Assembly: GCF_024204665.1 (NCBI RefSeq)
Contig: NZ_CP100355.1
Coordinates: 2,709,451-2,773,450, forward strand
Origin: Natronosalvus rutilus
GTDB taxonomy: Archaea; Halobacteriota; Halobacteria; Halobacteriales; Natrialbaceae
Reading direction: 5' to 3'
Length of the DNA stretch: 64,000 nt
The position numbers were made by a program, and so were the translations under genes. Positions within the stretch are counted from its first letter, which is position 1; every line of letters begins with the position of its first letter. Shown here piece by piece: positions 25,979 to 35,153 of this stretch. The notes under the pieces were generated by a model. The model had not been told where the DNA came from. It did no database searches and saw nothing but the letters and a program-made list of their open reading frames with translations.

Positions 25979-28057
25979 TTACGGAGGCCCCTGACCGCCA
26001 AACTCGCCGGCGAGTTCGGTCGACCAGTAGACGTCACCGTCGTAGATGACCGCGACGTTCGATTCCGCGAGAAACGCCGCTAATTCTGCTCGATTGAGCG
26101 TGAACGTCGCTGGTGACCCACAGAGGTAGCTGTACTCGTTGTCGGCCGCGTGCGGGAAGTAATAGAGGCCGTTGACCCGCGTGGAGTAACACTCGAGCTC
26201 GAGCAAGTAGCGGCCGTCCTCCAGTCGGTCGATGGTCGCCGTCGTCGGCAACTCGAGGTTGCCGCCCGTCAGCGCGTGCGTGCCGTCGCCGACGACGGCG
26301 TAGTCTTTTCCCATCATGATCCGTCGCCTGGCGAGCCGCATCGCGCGCTCGAAGCTGAAGCCGTGGACGAGGAGTTTCGCGAACGTCGCGCCCACCTTCA
26401 GCGCGTGGTCGTTGAGCACTTGCGTGAACGTCACCGCCCCCGCGACGCTCCCGCGTTCGATGAGTCCCATTCCCTCGTAGTACGAGCCACAGGCGTTGAG
26501 GAAGAACGTCTCGACGCGACACTGCTCGAGGCTCGAGACCGAGAGCGATCCGTCCGAGCACCGGAAGCCACCGGTCTCGCAGTGGCCGATGTAGTGGACG
26601 AACGCATGGTCGTCCTCGAGCATTCGCGCGAGGGCGTCGGTCGTGAGGTGTTCCTCGACGCGAACGTCGAGGGAGAGTTCCTCCGCTCGCTGCTGATAGA
26701 TTTCGGCGACCCGTTCGCGCTCGCCGGCCATCTCGGGATCGTTCAGGACGACGCGGATCGACGTCGACTCGGTGTCGCGCTCGAGAAACCGGAGGCGATT
26801 CCGGTAGGCGCCGACGGTCGATTTGAACACGTCGATGGGGACGCCGTCTGCGAGCCAGCCGTGGACGCGTCCGCCCCGAAGTTCCGGCTTGACGATGTTG
26901 ACGGACGCGACCTTCCCGGCCCCGGACGGCCCGCTGCGGTAGAAGTCGGTGAGCGAACGCTCGACCAGTTCCCGTCCCTCGAGCGCAGACGTCCTGGGCG
27001 TGAAGATCAGGCTGAGGCGGTCGAGCAGGTAGGGAATCCCCTCGACACTCGCGGCGTTTGGCTCGACGTACGTCGAGAGGTGCCACTCCGGCAAGCGGTG
27101 TTTGACCGCGGCGTAGGGAACGTCGAGATACGTCGATAGTCGCTCCTGGGGCGTCGCGTGGTACAACCGATCCGCGTCGAGGTCGAGGACGTCCAGGAGG
27201 CTCGATTCCGCGAGCGTGGTGCCGTAAGGTCCGGCGTTGCGAACGAGACAGTCTAGGAAGAACCACTGACGCAGGCACTGTTCGGCGTTGCGCTCGAGGT
27301 CGGGCATCGGCGCGAGTTCGTGCTCGCGGGCGACCGACGGGAGGCGAATCCGTGGCGTCGCGTCGGGTTCGGTCCTAACCGTCGCCTGCAGGTAGTATGC
27401 GAGCGGTGCCGTCACGAACAGCGTGTCGTAACACGGCGGGACGACGAGTTCGATGCCGGGCTGAGTCGCCTGCTCGAGGACCGAGTCGGGTGCCGAAAAC
27501 GTGGGCCCGGTCTCGAGCAGCGGCGGATGACCGCGGAGCGTCGGGTACGTCCGATCAGGTGAGTCGGTCTTGATCGACGATGAGAGCGCGGAGAGGCCGC
27601 GAGCGAATCCGGCGGGCGTGTCGGGTATCGTGATCGTCTCGGCCGGAAGTTCGTGACGGCTCCGGAAGCCGAGGATGGTTCGCATGCGCTCGGGGAAGGA
27701 GACGATCAACGAGGAATAGTCCGGCGCGCGCTGGACGACAGCCTCTCCCGAGAACCGGAGGTAGGTCTTGATGCCCGTGTCGATGTCGAGGACGTACTCG
27801 CCGGGAGGAAGCGTCATCGAGTGTTGGTCCGGCTCGAGGTGGAATCGTTCGTCGCGGCCGAGCGAGAACGCGTAGACGACGGCGTGAGGGAATCGGAAGG
27901 TGGTAGCCGTCACCGCGACGGTGTCGTCGACCGGCCGCGAGATGTCTGGGCCGGGGCCTTCGACGTCGAGGCCGATTCCCTGCACGCGGAGTTCGGCGTT
28001 GTCCGCGTCGACGACTCGCAGGTGGGTGTCGTCGTCGGCCACCTCCCACTCTATCAT
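25979..28057 (-). CDS. CHAT-domain (caspase-like) protein
   Basis: A 692-aa protein. Residues 1-130 look like a beta-rich domain and the middle is helical, with no clear family. The C-terminal third is a CHAT peptidase domain: the catalytic His lies in AFVHYIGHCETGGF near residue 487 and the Cys in FFLNACGSYYEG near residue 522, followed by AGAVTFTQVLND and the FERAMRLARRRIM helix expected at the end of CHAT domains. CHAT proteins are caspase-family cysteine proteases used in cell-death and defence pathways. No gasdermin-like or sensor gene is adjacent; it is divergent from glyA. Confidence 0.78.
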   Translation of the reverse strand: MIEWEVADDDTHLRVVDADNAELRVQGIGLDVEGPGPDISRPVDDTVAVTATTFRFPHAVVYAFSLGRDERFHLEPDQHSMTLPPGEYVLDIDTGIKTYLRFSGEAVVQRAPDYSSLIVSFPERMRTILGFRSRHELPAETITIPDTPAGFARGLSALSSSIKTDSPDRTYPTLRGHPPLLETGPTFSAPDSVLEQATQPGIELVVPPCYDTLFVTAPLAYYLQATVRTEPDATPRIRLPSVAREHELAPMPDLERNAEQCLRQWFFLDCLVRNAGPYGTTLAESSLLDVLDLDADRLYHATPQERLSTYLDVPYAAVKHRLPEWHLSTYVEPNAASVEGIPYLLDRLSLIFTPRTSALEGRELVERSLTDFYRSGPSGAGKVASVNIVKPELRGGRVHGWLADGVPIDVFKSTVGAYRNRLRFLERDTESTSIRVVLNDPEMAGERERVAEIYQQRAEELSLDVRVEEHLTTDALARMLEDDHAFVHYIGHCETGGFRCSDGSLSVSSLEQCRVETFFLNACGSYYEGMGLIERGSVAGAVTFTQVLNDHALKVGATFAKLLVHGFSFERAMRLARRRIMMGKDYAVVGDGTHALTGGNLELPTTATIDRLEDGRYLLELECYSTRVNGLYYFPHAADNEYSYLCGSPATFTLNRAELAAFLAESNVAVIYDGDVYWSTELAGEFGGQGPP

Positions 28058-28085
28058 TCGAGTTATTGAATCTCCGCCCGTGAAG

Positions 28086-28112
28086 TTAGTTGTATCGCCT
28101 TATTAGTTGTAT
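28086..28112. promoter_or_regulatory. Direct repeat in the CHAT-glyA divergent promoter region
   Basis: TTAGTTGTAT occurs at 28086-28095 and 28103-28112, a 17-bp spacing, within 60 bp of the CHAT start codon. It could be an operator or overlapping promoter elements. Confidence 0.35.
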
Positions 28113-28216
28113 ATCTTCCATTTCCTTCTCTGGATCCGCTGTACGGTTCCGACCGTTCGCGGCCCACGTTGCCGGGGAAAGGTACACTTATACAGCGTCC
28201 GGGCGCCACTCGAAAT

Positions 28217-29464
28217 ATGGACCACGACCACGTCCGAGGGGTCGACCCCGTCGTCGCCGACGCGCTCGAAGGTGAGATCGAACGACAGCAGGACACGCTG
28301 TCGATGATCGCCAGCGAGAACCACGTCAGCCGCGCCGTTCTCGACGCCCAGGGGAGCGCGCTCACGAACAAGTACGCCGAGGGCTACCCCGGCGCGCGCT
28401 ACTACGGCGGCTGTCGGTACGCCGACGAGGTCGAACAACTTGCCATCGACCGCGCAACGGAACTCTTCGGCGCCGAGCACGTCAATGTCCAGCCCCACTC
28501 GGGCACGCAGGCCAACCAGGCCGTCTACTTCGCGATGCTCGAGCCCGGCGACAAGATTCTCTCGCTCGACCTGACCCACGGCGGCCACCTCAGCCACGGC
28601 CACCCCGCGAACTTCACCGGCCAGCTCTACGAGGTCGAGCAGTACGAGGTCGATCCCGAAACAGGGTACCTCGATTACGACGGCCTCGCCGACCACGCCG
28701 CCGAGTTCGAACCGGACATCATCGTCTCGGGATACTCCGCGTACCCGCGAGAGGTCGAGTGGGAACGTATCCAGGACGTCGCCGAAGAGGTTGACGCGCT
28801 CCACCTCGCCGACATCGCCCACATCACGGGGCTCGTGGCCGCGGGCGTCCACTCCTCGCCCGTCGGCGTCGCGGACTTCGTGACCGGCTCGACCCACAAG
28901 ACGATTCGTTCCGGACGGGGCGGCATCGTCATGACGAACGAGGAGTACGCCGACGATATCGATTCCGCCGTGTTCCCCGGCGGCCAGGGTGGTCCGCTCA
29001 TGCACAACATCGCCGGCAAGGCCGTCGGCTTCGGCGAGGCCCTCGAGCCCGAGTTCGAGACCTACGCCGAACGGACGGTCGCCAACGCGAAGGCTCTCGG
29101 CGAAACGCTCGCTGACCACGGGCTCTCGCTGGTTTCGGGCGGCACCGACAACCACCTCGTGCTCGTGGACCTCCGGGAGTCCCACCCCGATACGACCGGC
29201 GGAGACGCCGAAGAGGCGCTCGAGGACGCCGGCATCGTCCTCAACGCGAACACGGTACCCGGCGAGACGCGCTCGGCGTTCAATCCGAGCGGCATCCGGG
29301 CGGGGACCCCGGCGCTGACGACCCGTGGCTTCGACGAGGACGATCTTCGAACCGTCGGCGACCTCATCGCGCGCGTGATCGATTCGCCCGACGACGAGGA
29401 CGTGATCGCCGACGTGAGCGAGTCGGTCGACGAGCTCTGTGCGGCGAACCCGCTCTACGAGTGA
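28217..29464 (+). CDS. glyA: Serine hydroxymethyltransferase
   Basis: A 415-aa PLP enzyme that interconverts serine and glycine with a folate or pterin one-carbon carrier. Diagnostic segments are MIASENHVSRAV near residue 30, NKYAEGYPGARYYGGC near residue 55, and the PLP-binding Lys in TGSTHKTIRSGRGG near residue 230. The C-terminus follows the GIRAGTPALTTRGF motif. ATG 28217 is chosen (MDHDHVRGVD) after a TATA-like TACACTTATACAGC region about 30 bp upstream. Confidence 0.97.
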   Translation: MDHDHVRGVDPVVADALEGEIERQQDTLSMIASENHVSRAVLDAQGSALTNKYAEGYPGARYYGGCRYADEVEQLAIDRATELFGAEHVNVQPHSGTQANQAVYFAMLEPGDKILSLDLTHGGHLSHGHPANFTGQLYEVEQYEVDPETGYLDYDGLADHAAEFEPDIIVSGYSAYPREVEWERIQDVAEEVDALHLADIAHITGLVAAGVHSSPVGVADFVTGSTHKTIRSGRGGIVMTNEEYADDIDSAVFPGGQGGPLMHNIAGKAVGFGEALEPEFETYAERTVANAKALGETLADHGLSLVSGGTDNHLVLVDLRESHPDTTGGDAEEALEDAGIVLNANTVPGETRSAFNPSGIRAGTPALTTRGFDEDDLRTVGDLIARVIDSPDDEDVIADVSESVDELCAANPLYE

Positions 29465-29550
29465 GTCACTGAGCGGCTAATTTTTGAGCTGTGGGCGCCT
29501 TTCTGTGCATCGATTCGGGCCACGCAGTTGCTGCTCGAGCCGACTAGCGA

Positions 29551-32247
29551 TCACCGCTCGAACCGACTCACGAGCGCGGCGACGACGAGGTAGGCTGGCA
29601 AGCAGATCGCGAGGACGGCGGTGACGAGTCCCCAGTCCGAAACGGTTAGCGGGATCGTCCCGAAGTACCGATTGAGCGGCGTGTAGAGCACGGCGAGCTG
29701 GAGCGCGATCGAGATCGTGACAGCGATCGCTAGCCACCGGTTCGAGAACGTCGGCGTCTCGCGTACCCAGCGGATAACGTAGAGCTTCTCGAACTCGAGG
29801 AAGACGAACGCCGTGAACACCATCGTCATCGCATATGGCGTCACTTCGGCAGCGCCCTCGAGCGTCCACAGCATGAGCGCGAGCATCACGACGGTGGTCA
29901 CGGCCCCGAAGCCGCCGATCAGGCCGAGCATCTGCCGCTCGACGATGTCGCGGCCGTGGTCCCGCGGCGGGCGGTCCATCACGTCCGCGCTACGCGGATC
30001 GGCGCCAAGCGCGAGCGCCGGGAGCCCGTCGGTCAGAAGGTTGATCCACAGGAGCTGGACGGCCGGCAGGATCAGGTAGCCGTACAGGGAGGCGAGGAAC
30101 ACGAGCGCAACCTCCGCGACGTTGGCGCTGAGGAGGTAGGCGACGAACTTCCAGATGTTGTCGAAGATCGTCCGCCCGCGCTTGATCGCGCGCTCCATCG
30201 TCGCGTAGTTGTCGTCGAGCAGGACGATGTCCGAAGCTTGCCGGGCGACGTCCGTCCCCCGAATACCCATTGCGACGCCCACGTCCGCGTTCTTCAATGC
30301 CGGCGCATCGTTGACGCCGTCGCCCGTCATCGCGACCTCTCGCCCCCGCCCCTGGAGGGCCTGCAAGATTCGAACCTTGTGTTCGGGCGAGGTACGAGCG
30401 AACACGTCGACGGTCGTAACCCGCCGGGCGAGCGTCTCGGCATCCATCCCCTCGATCTCCCGCCCTTCGAGGACGCTCGTCCCGAGTCCGAGGGTGTCGG
30501 CGATGGCCCGCGCCGTCCGAACGTTGTCCCCGGTCACCATCTTCACGTCGATTCCGGCACTCCTAGTTGCCGCGATTGCGTCGGCGACCTCCGTGCGTGG
30601 TGGGTCGATCATCCCCGTCAGCCCGACGAACGTCAGCCCCCGCTCGAGATCCGCGACGTCGGTGGGATCGGCACGGTAGGCCATCGCCAGGACGCGAAGC
30701 GCGTCGTCGCCGAACGCCTGGATCCGCCCTTCGACCCGATGGCGGGCGTCGTCACTCATCGGTCTCCGTCCCGCTTCCGTGAGGATCGAATCGCAGTGCT
30801 CGAGGACGACCTCCGGTGCGCCCTTGACGTAGCCGACGTCGTCGTGGATCGTCCCCATCCACTTGCGGTCGGAGGAAAACGGGACTTCGTCGCTTCGCGG
30901 CGTCCCCTCTCGGAGCGCCTCGACGTCGGCGCCCAGACGCTCGGCTAGCTCGAGCAGGGCCCGCTCGGTCGGGTCACCGTCCTCGAGGGTGGCGTCGTTA
31001 CAGAGGACGCCGATTCGGACGAGTAACTTCTCGCGATCGGCTGTCCGGCCCGTCTCCGCTTTCGCCAGCTCGGTCTCGGTCTCGTTTTCGATTTCGATCT
31101 CGGTCTCGAGGTCACTGTCGTACTCGCCGATAGTCGTGTCGTCCCCGCTCCAGGCAGCGTCGTTTTCGCCTCCTTCGACCCCTCGAACCTCGAGGACCTC
31201 GTCGTTGAGCCAGAGTCTGCTGACGGTCATTTGCCCCTTCGTGAGCGTCCCGGTCTTGTCCGTGCAGATGACGTCGACGGCCCCGAGCGCTTCGACGGCG
31301 GGAAGCCGACGAACGAGTGCGTTCTCGTCGGACATTCGCCGAACGCCGAGGGCAAGCGTGAGGGTGACGACCGCTGGCAGCCCCTCGGGAATCGCGGCAA
31401 CGGCGAGCGAGACTGCAGTGAGCGCAGCCTGCACCACCGACGTGTCCCGAACGATCAACAGCGGGACGACCAGCGCCGAGAGGACGAGAACGCCGAGGCC
31501 GAGCGTACGGCCCAGCTCGTCGAGTTCCTCCTGGAGTGGCGTCTTCGTCGTTTCGGTCATCGAGAGTTCGTGAGCGATTTCCCCGACCGCCGTTTCCATC
31601 CCAGTGTCGGTGACGACCGCACTCGCTCGGCCGCGGGTGATGTTCGTCCCCTTGTAGACCATGCCCTCCCGCTCGGCGAGTGGGGTTTCTGCATCGACGG
31701 CGGGTATCGACTTCGACACTGGGGTACTCTCTCCCGTGAGGGTCGCCTCATCGACCTGCAGGTCGCGCTCCTCGAACAACCGACCGTCGGCTGGAACGAC
31801 GTCGCCGCGACGCAGTTCGACGACATCCCCGGGAACGAGTTCCGTCGCGTCGACGGTTCGGGACTCGCCGGCCCGGCGAACGGTCGCCGTCGGCGCGGCG
31901 AGTTTGCGAAGCGACTCGAGGCTCTGTTCGGCCCGGAAGTCCTGTGTGAAGCCGAAGAAGCCGTTGGCGACGACGATGATCGCGATCAGAGCGGCGTCGA
32001 CGGCGTGGCCCGCCCAGATCGACAGCGCGGCCGCGACCAGCAGCACCCAGATCAAGACGCTATCGAACTGTGCGAGGAGGATCGAAACCGGGGTTCGACC
32101 GGCGGTTCTGACGATCTCGTTCGCACCGTCGGTCTCGAGGCGCCGCTCGGCCTCTTCGTCCGATAACCCGTCGGGCCCCGACTCGAGGGTCTCGAGGACG
32201 CGCTCCGGTGGGCGTTCGTGCGGATGGGCGACCATCGACTCGACCAT
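29551..32247 (-). CDS. P-type cation-translocating ATPase (P2 type)
   Basis: An 898-aa P-type ATPase with an N-terminal cation-ATPase domain ([17 protein letters not shown]), the actuator TGES motif, the phosphorylation motif [10 protein letters not shown] near residue 335, the hinge [15 protein letters not shown] near residue 650, and six C-terminal hydrophobic segments. The overall layout is that of P2A/P2B calcium-type and related pumps; the transported ion cannot be told here. A Glu/Thr-rich acidic insert sits in the N domain (about residues 375-410). The start is [11 protein letters not shown]; a second in-frame ATG lies at 32235. Confidence 0.94.
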   Translation of the reverse strand: MVESMVAHPHERPPERVLETLESGPDGLSDEEAERRLETDGANEIVRTAGRTPVSILLAQFDSVLIWVLLVAAALSIWAGHAVDAALIAIIVVANGFFGFTQDFRAEQSLESLRKLAAPTATVRRAGESRTVDATELVPGDVVELRRGDVVPADGRLFEERDLQVDEATLTGESTPVSKSIPAVDAETPLAEREGMVYKGTNITRGRASAVVTDTGMETAVGEIAHELSMTETTKTPLQEELDELGRTLGLGVLVLSALVVPLLIVRDTSVVQAALTAVSLAVAAIPEGLPAVVTLTLALGVRRMSDENALVRRLPAVEALGAVDVICTDKTGTLTKGQMTVSRLWLNDEVLEVRGVEGGENDAAWSGDDTTIGEYDSDLETEIEIENETETELAKAETGRTADREKLLVRIGVLCNDATLEDGDPTERALLELAERLGADVEALREGTPRSDEVPFSSDRKWMGTIHDDVGYVKGAPEVVLEHCDSILTEAGRRPMSDDARHRVEGRIQAFGDDALRVLAMAYRADPTDVADLERGLTFVGLTGMIDPPRTEVADAIAATRSAGIDVKMVTGDNVRTARAIADTLGLGTSVLEGREIEGMDAETLARRVTTVDVFARTSPEHKVRILQALQGRGREVAMTGDGVNDAPALKNADVGVAMGIRGTDVARQASDIVLLDDNYATMERAIKRGRTIFDNIWKFVAYLLSANVAEVALVFLASLYGYLILPAVQLLWINLLTDGLPALALGADPRSADVMDRPPRDHGRDIVERQMLGLIGGFGAVTTVVMLALMLWTLEGAAEVTPYAMTMVFTAFVFLEFEKLYVIRWVRETPTFSNRWLAIAVTISIALQLAVLYTPLNRYFGTIPLTVSDWGLVTAVLAICLPAYLVVAALVSRFER

Positions 32248-32864
32248 CGACGTCGAACGGTAAAGACGCGGGGTGGGCGACGCGGTTCGAGACCGTTGGA
32301 CGCCCGCGAAGTTGGACGCTCGCGAAACGAGAACACGCCGTCGCATGGAATCTGAAGACGGAGATAAAAACGAAGACGGAGCGGAACAGCTACAGCCGCG
32401 GAAAACTCGCGATAGCCCCCGGCACGGGAATAAACGTTAATGCGTGTCCGTGGAATCCCTCCCCAGTGAACAGCATGGAAATCGCGCTCAGGCTGCTCGC
32501 TGGAGTCGGTTTGATTCTGGTGAATGCCTACTTCGTCGCCACCGAGTTCGCGCATACCTGAGTCAGGCAGTACCCCTAAAGAGGAGTTCGACGACCTGCT
32601 CGAGGCGGAGGAGTTCCAGATCGGTCGTGTAACGTTTTCGCGTAGACGTGGGTAGAGACGTGGATAGCGTCGTTGGATTTGCGGTGGCTCGGTCGCTTTA
32701 ACGGTCCAGTTCGCCACGCGTCGATAGCCATTATCGGATTCGGTAGCCGTTCGTCGAACCTCGGTAGTCGCTCGCCGCACATCGGTAGCCGTTCGACGAC
32801 GTCGATCTCAGAACTGGTCTGGAAACGCCTCACAGTTATGACCGCTCCGGTCGAACTCCGCCCC
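32248..32864. other. 617-bp stretch between the P-type ATPase and the USP gene
   Basis: It contains the decayed CorC-like remnant (32475-32655) and otherwise no supported gene. A short tandem pattern GGTAGCCGTTCG/GGTAGTCGCTCG (near 32741-32790) lies ahead of the USP gene. Confidence 0.5.
32475..32655 (+). pseudogene. Remnant of a CNNM/CorC (hemolysin-like) transporter gene
   Basis: The frame from ATG 32475 reads as the first membrane helix of a DUF21/CNNM protein (MEIALRLLAG, then NAYFVATEFA) and stops after 28 codons. A second frame just downstream reads KEEFDDLLEAEEFQIGRVTF and stops at 32653-32655, resembling the acidic C-terminal part of such proteins. The middle of the gene seems deleted. 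The link to the C-terminal piece is tentative. Confidence 0.5.
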
Positions 32865-33752
32865 ATGTACGACTTCCTCCTCGTTCCGGTCGACGGGAGC
32901 GAGGCGTCGACCGTCGCGCTCGAGTACGCCCTCGACATCGCGGCCGACCACGACGCGACCGTGCACCTGTTATACGTCGCCGATACGAACAAACCCAGTC
33001 TCGTCCAGACGCAAGGGGCCGTCGTCGACGTGCTCGAAGAGACCGGCGACGACGTGGTCAAGGACGCACGCGAGCGGGCCGAGGCCCGCGGCGTCTCGAC
33101 CGTCACCGACACGATACAGGGGCAACCGCGGACGGTCATCACCGAGGTGGCCGCCGAGGACGTCGTCGACCTGGTCGTGATGGGGACGAGCGGTGAACGC
33201 AGTCTGACCGAACACGTTCTCGGGAGCGTCACCGAACACGTCGTCAACGCTAGCGACAAGCCGGTTCTCGCGGTTCGAGCAGCCGACGACGCGAGCCACC
33301 CGTACCCCTACGAAGACGTGCTCGTGCCGACGGACGGCAGCGAACACGCGGAACGTGCCCTCGAGTTGGCGGGTGAAATTGCGCGCGAACACGGTGCCAC
33401 GCTCCACGTCCTCTCGGTCCTCGAGGACTCGCTGTTCGCCATTGGAACGGACTCGTCGGACGAAACCACGTCAGGGCCGCGTGACCGTGCTCAGGACGCG
33501 CTGGCCGAAACCGCCGAGACGATGCGAGCGGGTGGCGTCGACGAAGTGACGACGGCGGTCGAATCGGGATCCGTCCCGAAAGCAATTCGCTCGTATGCTG
33601 TCGAACACGGGATCGACCTGATCGCGATGGGGACGCACGGTCGGTCCGGGCTCGATCAACGCCTGCTCGGTTCCAGGACCGAGCGCGTGCTTCGGATCAC
33701 GCCAGTTCCGGTGCTCACGACGTCACGTCCGGGTTCGATCGATCACCAGTAG
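32865..33752 (+). CDS. Tandem universal stress protein (two UspA domains)
   Basis: A 295-aa protein made of two UspA domains (about 1-145 and 150-290). Each starts with a DFLLVPVDGSEAS- or DVLVPTDGSEHAE-type strand and ends in the ATP-binding G-x2-G-x9-G-S/T loop (MGTSGERSLTEHVLGSVTEHV; MGTHGRSGLDQRLLGSRTERV). ATP binding is expected from these motifs. ATG 32865 (MYDFLLVP) is chosen over ATG 32838 because the first strand begins immediately. Confidence 0.94.
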   Translation: MYDFLLVPVDGSEASTVALEYALDIAADHDATVHLLYVADTNKPSLVQTQGAVVDVLEETGDDVVKDARERAEARGVSTVTDTIQGQPRTVITEVAAEDVVDLVVMGTSGERSLTEHVLGSVTEHVVNASDKPVLAVRAADDASHPYPYEDVLVPTDGSEHAERALELAGEIAREHGATLHVLSVLEDSLFAIGTDSSDETTSGPRDRAQDALAETAETMRAGGVDEVTTAVESGSVPKAIRSYAVEHGIDLIAMGTHGRSGLDQRLLGSRTERVLRITPVPVLTTSRPGSIDHQ

Positions 33753-33864
33753 AGACAGAGTACGAATCTCGACCGCCGCGTCCACGAAGCGCGCCCTCGA
33801 GCGCGCCCGCGGCAGTGAGTAGACACAACAGGTACGTATCTCCAATCCGAACCGATCACCGACG

Positions 33865-34662
33865 ATGAGTCTCCTCGAGAACCTGACGCTGGTATTCGTC
33901 GCCGGATTCGTGACTGCCCTCGCAACCGGACTCGGGGCACTCCCGTTTTTCTTCTTCGACGAGATTAGCGACCGGCACAACGTCGTGCTCTGGGGACTCG
34001 CGTCCGGGATCATGATCTCGGCGTCGGTGTTCGGCCTCATCGAGGAGGGGCTGGCCGAGGGGACCGCCCTCGAGATCGCGGTCGGAATGGCCGTCGGGGT
34101 CGTCCTCGTCGTCCTGGCCCACGACGTGCTCCTCGACGCGGATCTCGACCCTCGAGAGTACGAGGAGGCCGACTTCAAAAAGCTCGTGCTCATCCTCGGC
34201 ATTCTAACGGTTCACAGCTTCCCGGAGGGGATCGCCGTCGGCGTCTCCTTCGCCGACCTGGGGCTCGAGGGCGGGTTCGGGTTTCTGGGATTCACCGTCC
34301 CGCTCCTAGCGGTGTTCATGACGGTCGCCATCTCGATCCACAACATCCCGGAGGGGACGGCGATTTCGATCCCGCTGAAGGCTATGGGCGTCGATCGCTG
34401 GAAGATGGTCTGGTGGGCCGTCTTCTCGAGCCTTCCACAACCCATCGGGGCCGTCATCGCCTTCGCGTTCGTCCAAGTGGCCCGAGACTTCCTCCCGTTC
34501 GGATTTGGGTTCGCCGCGGGTGCGATGATTTACCTCGTCGTGAGCGAATTCATCCCCGAGGCGCTCGACATCGGCTCGGCGTTGCCACGTGGCGGAAAAC
34601 CGGAGCTAGCTGGCGGGATCATCGCGGGGGTCCTGGTGATGGTCCCGCTGGCCTTCATCTGA
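33865..34662 (+). CDS. ZIP-family metal transporter
   Basis: A 265-aa membrane protein with eight hydrophobic segments. The two transmembrane metal motifs are HSFPEG near residue 113 and HNIPEG near residue 159, with SEFIPEAL near residue 230. These His/Glu residues form the binuclear metal site in ZIP proteins, which import zinc or iron. The acidic loop DADLDPREYEEADF lies between TM3 and TM4. No metal regulator is adjacent. Confidence 0.94.
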   Translation: MSLLENLTLVFVAGFVTALATGLGALPFFFFDEISDRHNVVLWGLASGIMISASVFGLIEEGLAEGTALEIAVGMAVGVVLVVLAHDVLLDADLDPREYEEADFKKLVLILGILTVHSFPEGIAVGVSFADLGLEGGFGFLGFTVPLLAVFMTVAISIHNIPEGTAISIPLKAMGVDRWKMVWWAVFSSLPQPIGAVIAFAFVQVARDFLPFGFGFAAGAMIYLVVSEFIPEALDIGSALPRGGKPELAGGIIAGVLVMVPLAFI

Positions 34663-34670
34663 CCACGACA

Positions 34671-35024
34671 CTATCGATTCCGTTCGTCCTCGAGTCGAGC
34701 ACGCCGGGTTTCGAACTCTTCCTCGGAGAGGTCGCCGCGGGCGTACGCCAGGCGCAATTACTCGAGAGCAGGGTCGGTTGCGCCACTTCGCGGGGTGAGC
34801 GCTCTGTAGAGCAGGTAGCCGCTCGCGACGACGATGGCGAGAAACAGGGCCCACATCACGAGCCAGGACCACGACATCCCCGTTCCGTCCCACGGGCCAC
34901 TGCCCATGTGTCCGCTACCCCACATGCCCATCGCCGGCCAGAAGATGGCCATCGCGACGAACGGGACGAGTACGAGGACGACGACGAGGATGAGCAGCGA
35001 TCGAACCGTGTCACTCGAAGCCAT
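34671..35024 (-). pseudogene. SHOCT-domain membrane protein interrupted by an in-frame TAA
   Basis: An intact start gives an 88-aa protein with two hydrophobic segments and a Met/Gly-rich loop (GMWGSGHMGSG). It stops at a TAA (34758-34760) right after DPALE. Read through that codon, the same frame continues LRLAYARGDLSEEEFETRRARLE and stops at 34671-34673. That continuation is a standard SHOCT helix pair, so either a nonsense mutation removed the domain, the base call is wrong, or the codon is bypassed. The N-terminal 88 aa could still be made as a membrane peptide. Confidence 0.75.
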
Positions 35025-35153
35025 ACGTCAACCTTCTCCCGAATTCGTGATAAAGATTCGACCCGGCTGTCCGCGGTAGTCGCGCGTTGCCCGCGAGAAC
35101 GTCTACGTCGGCGTCGTCCTTCGCCCGACTGACTCGACGCCCACTTCCGAGCA

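Noticed and set aside
25794-25994. 66-codon plus-strand frame between tbsP and the CHAT gene
   Set aside because: Overlaps the end of the CHAT gene and shows no recognisable motif or clear promoter.
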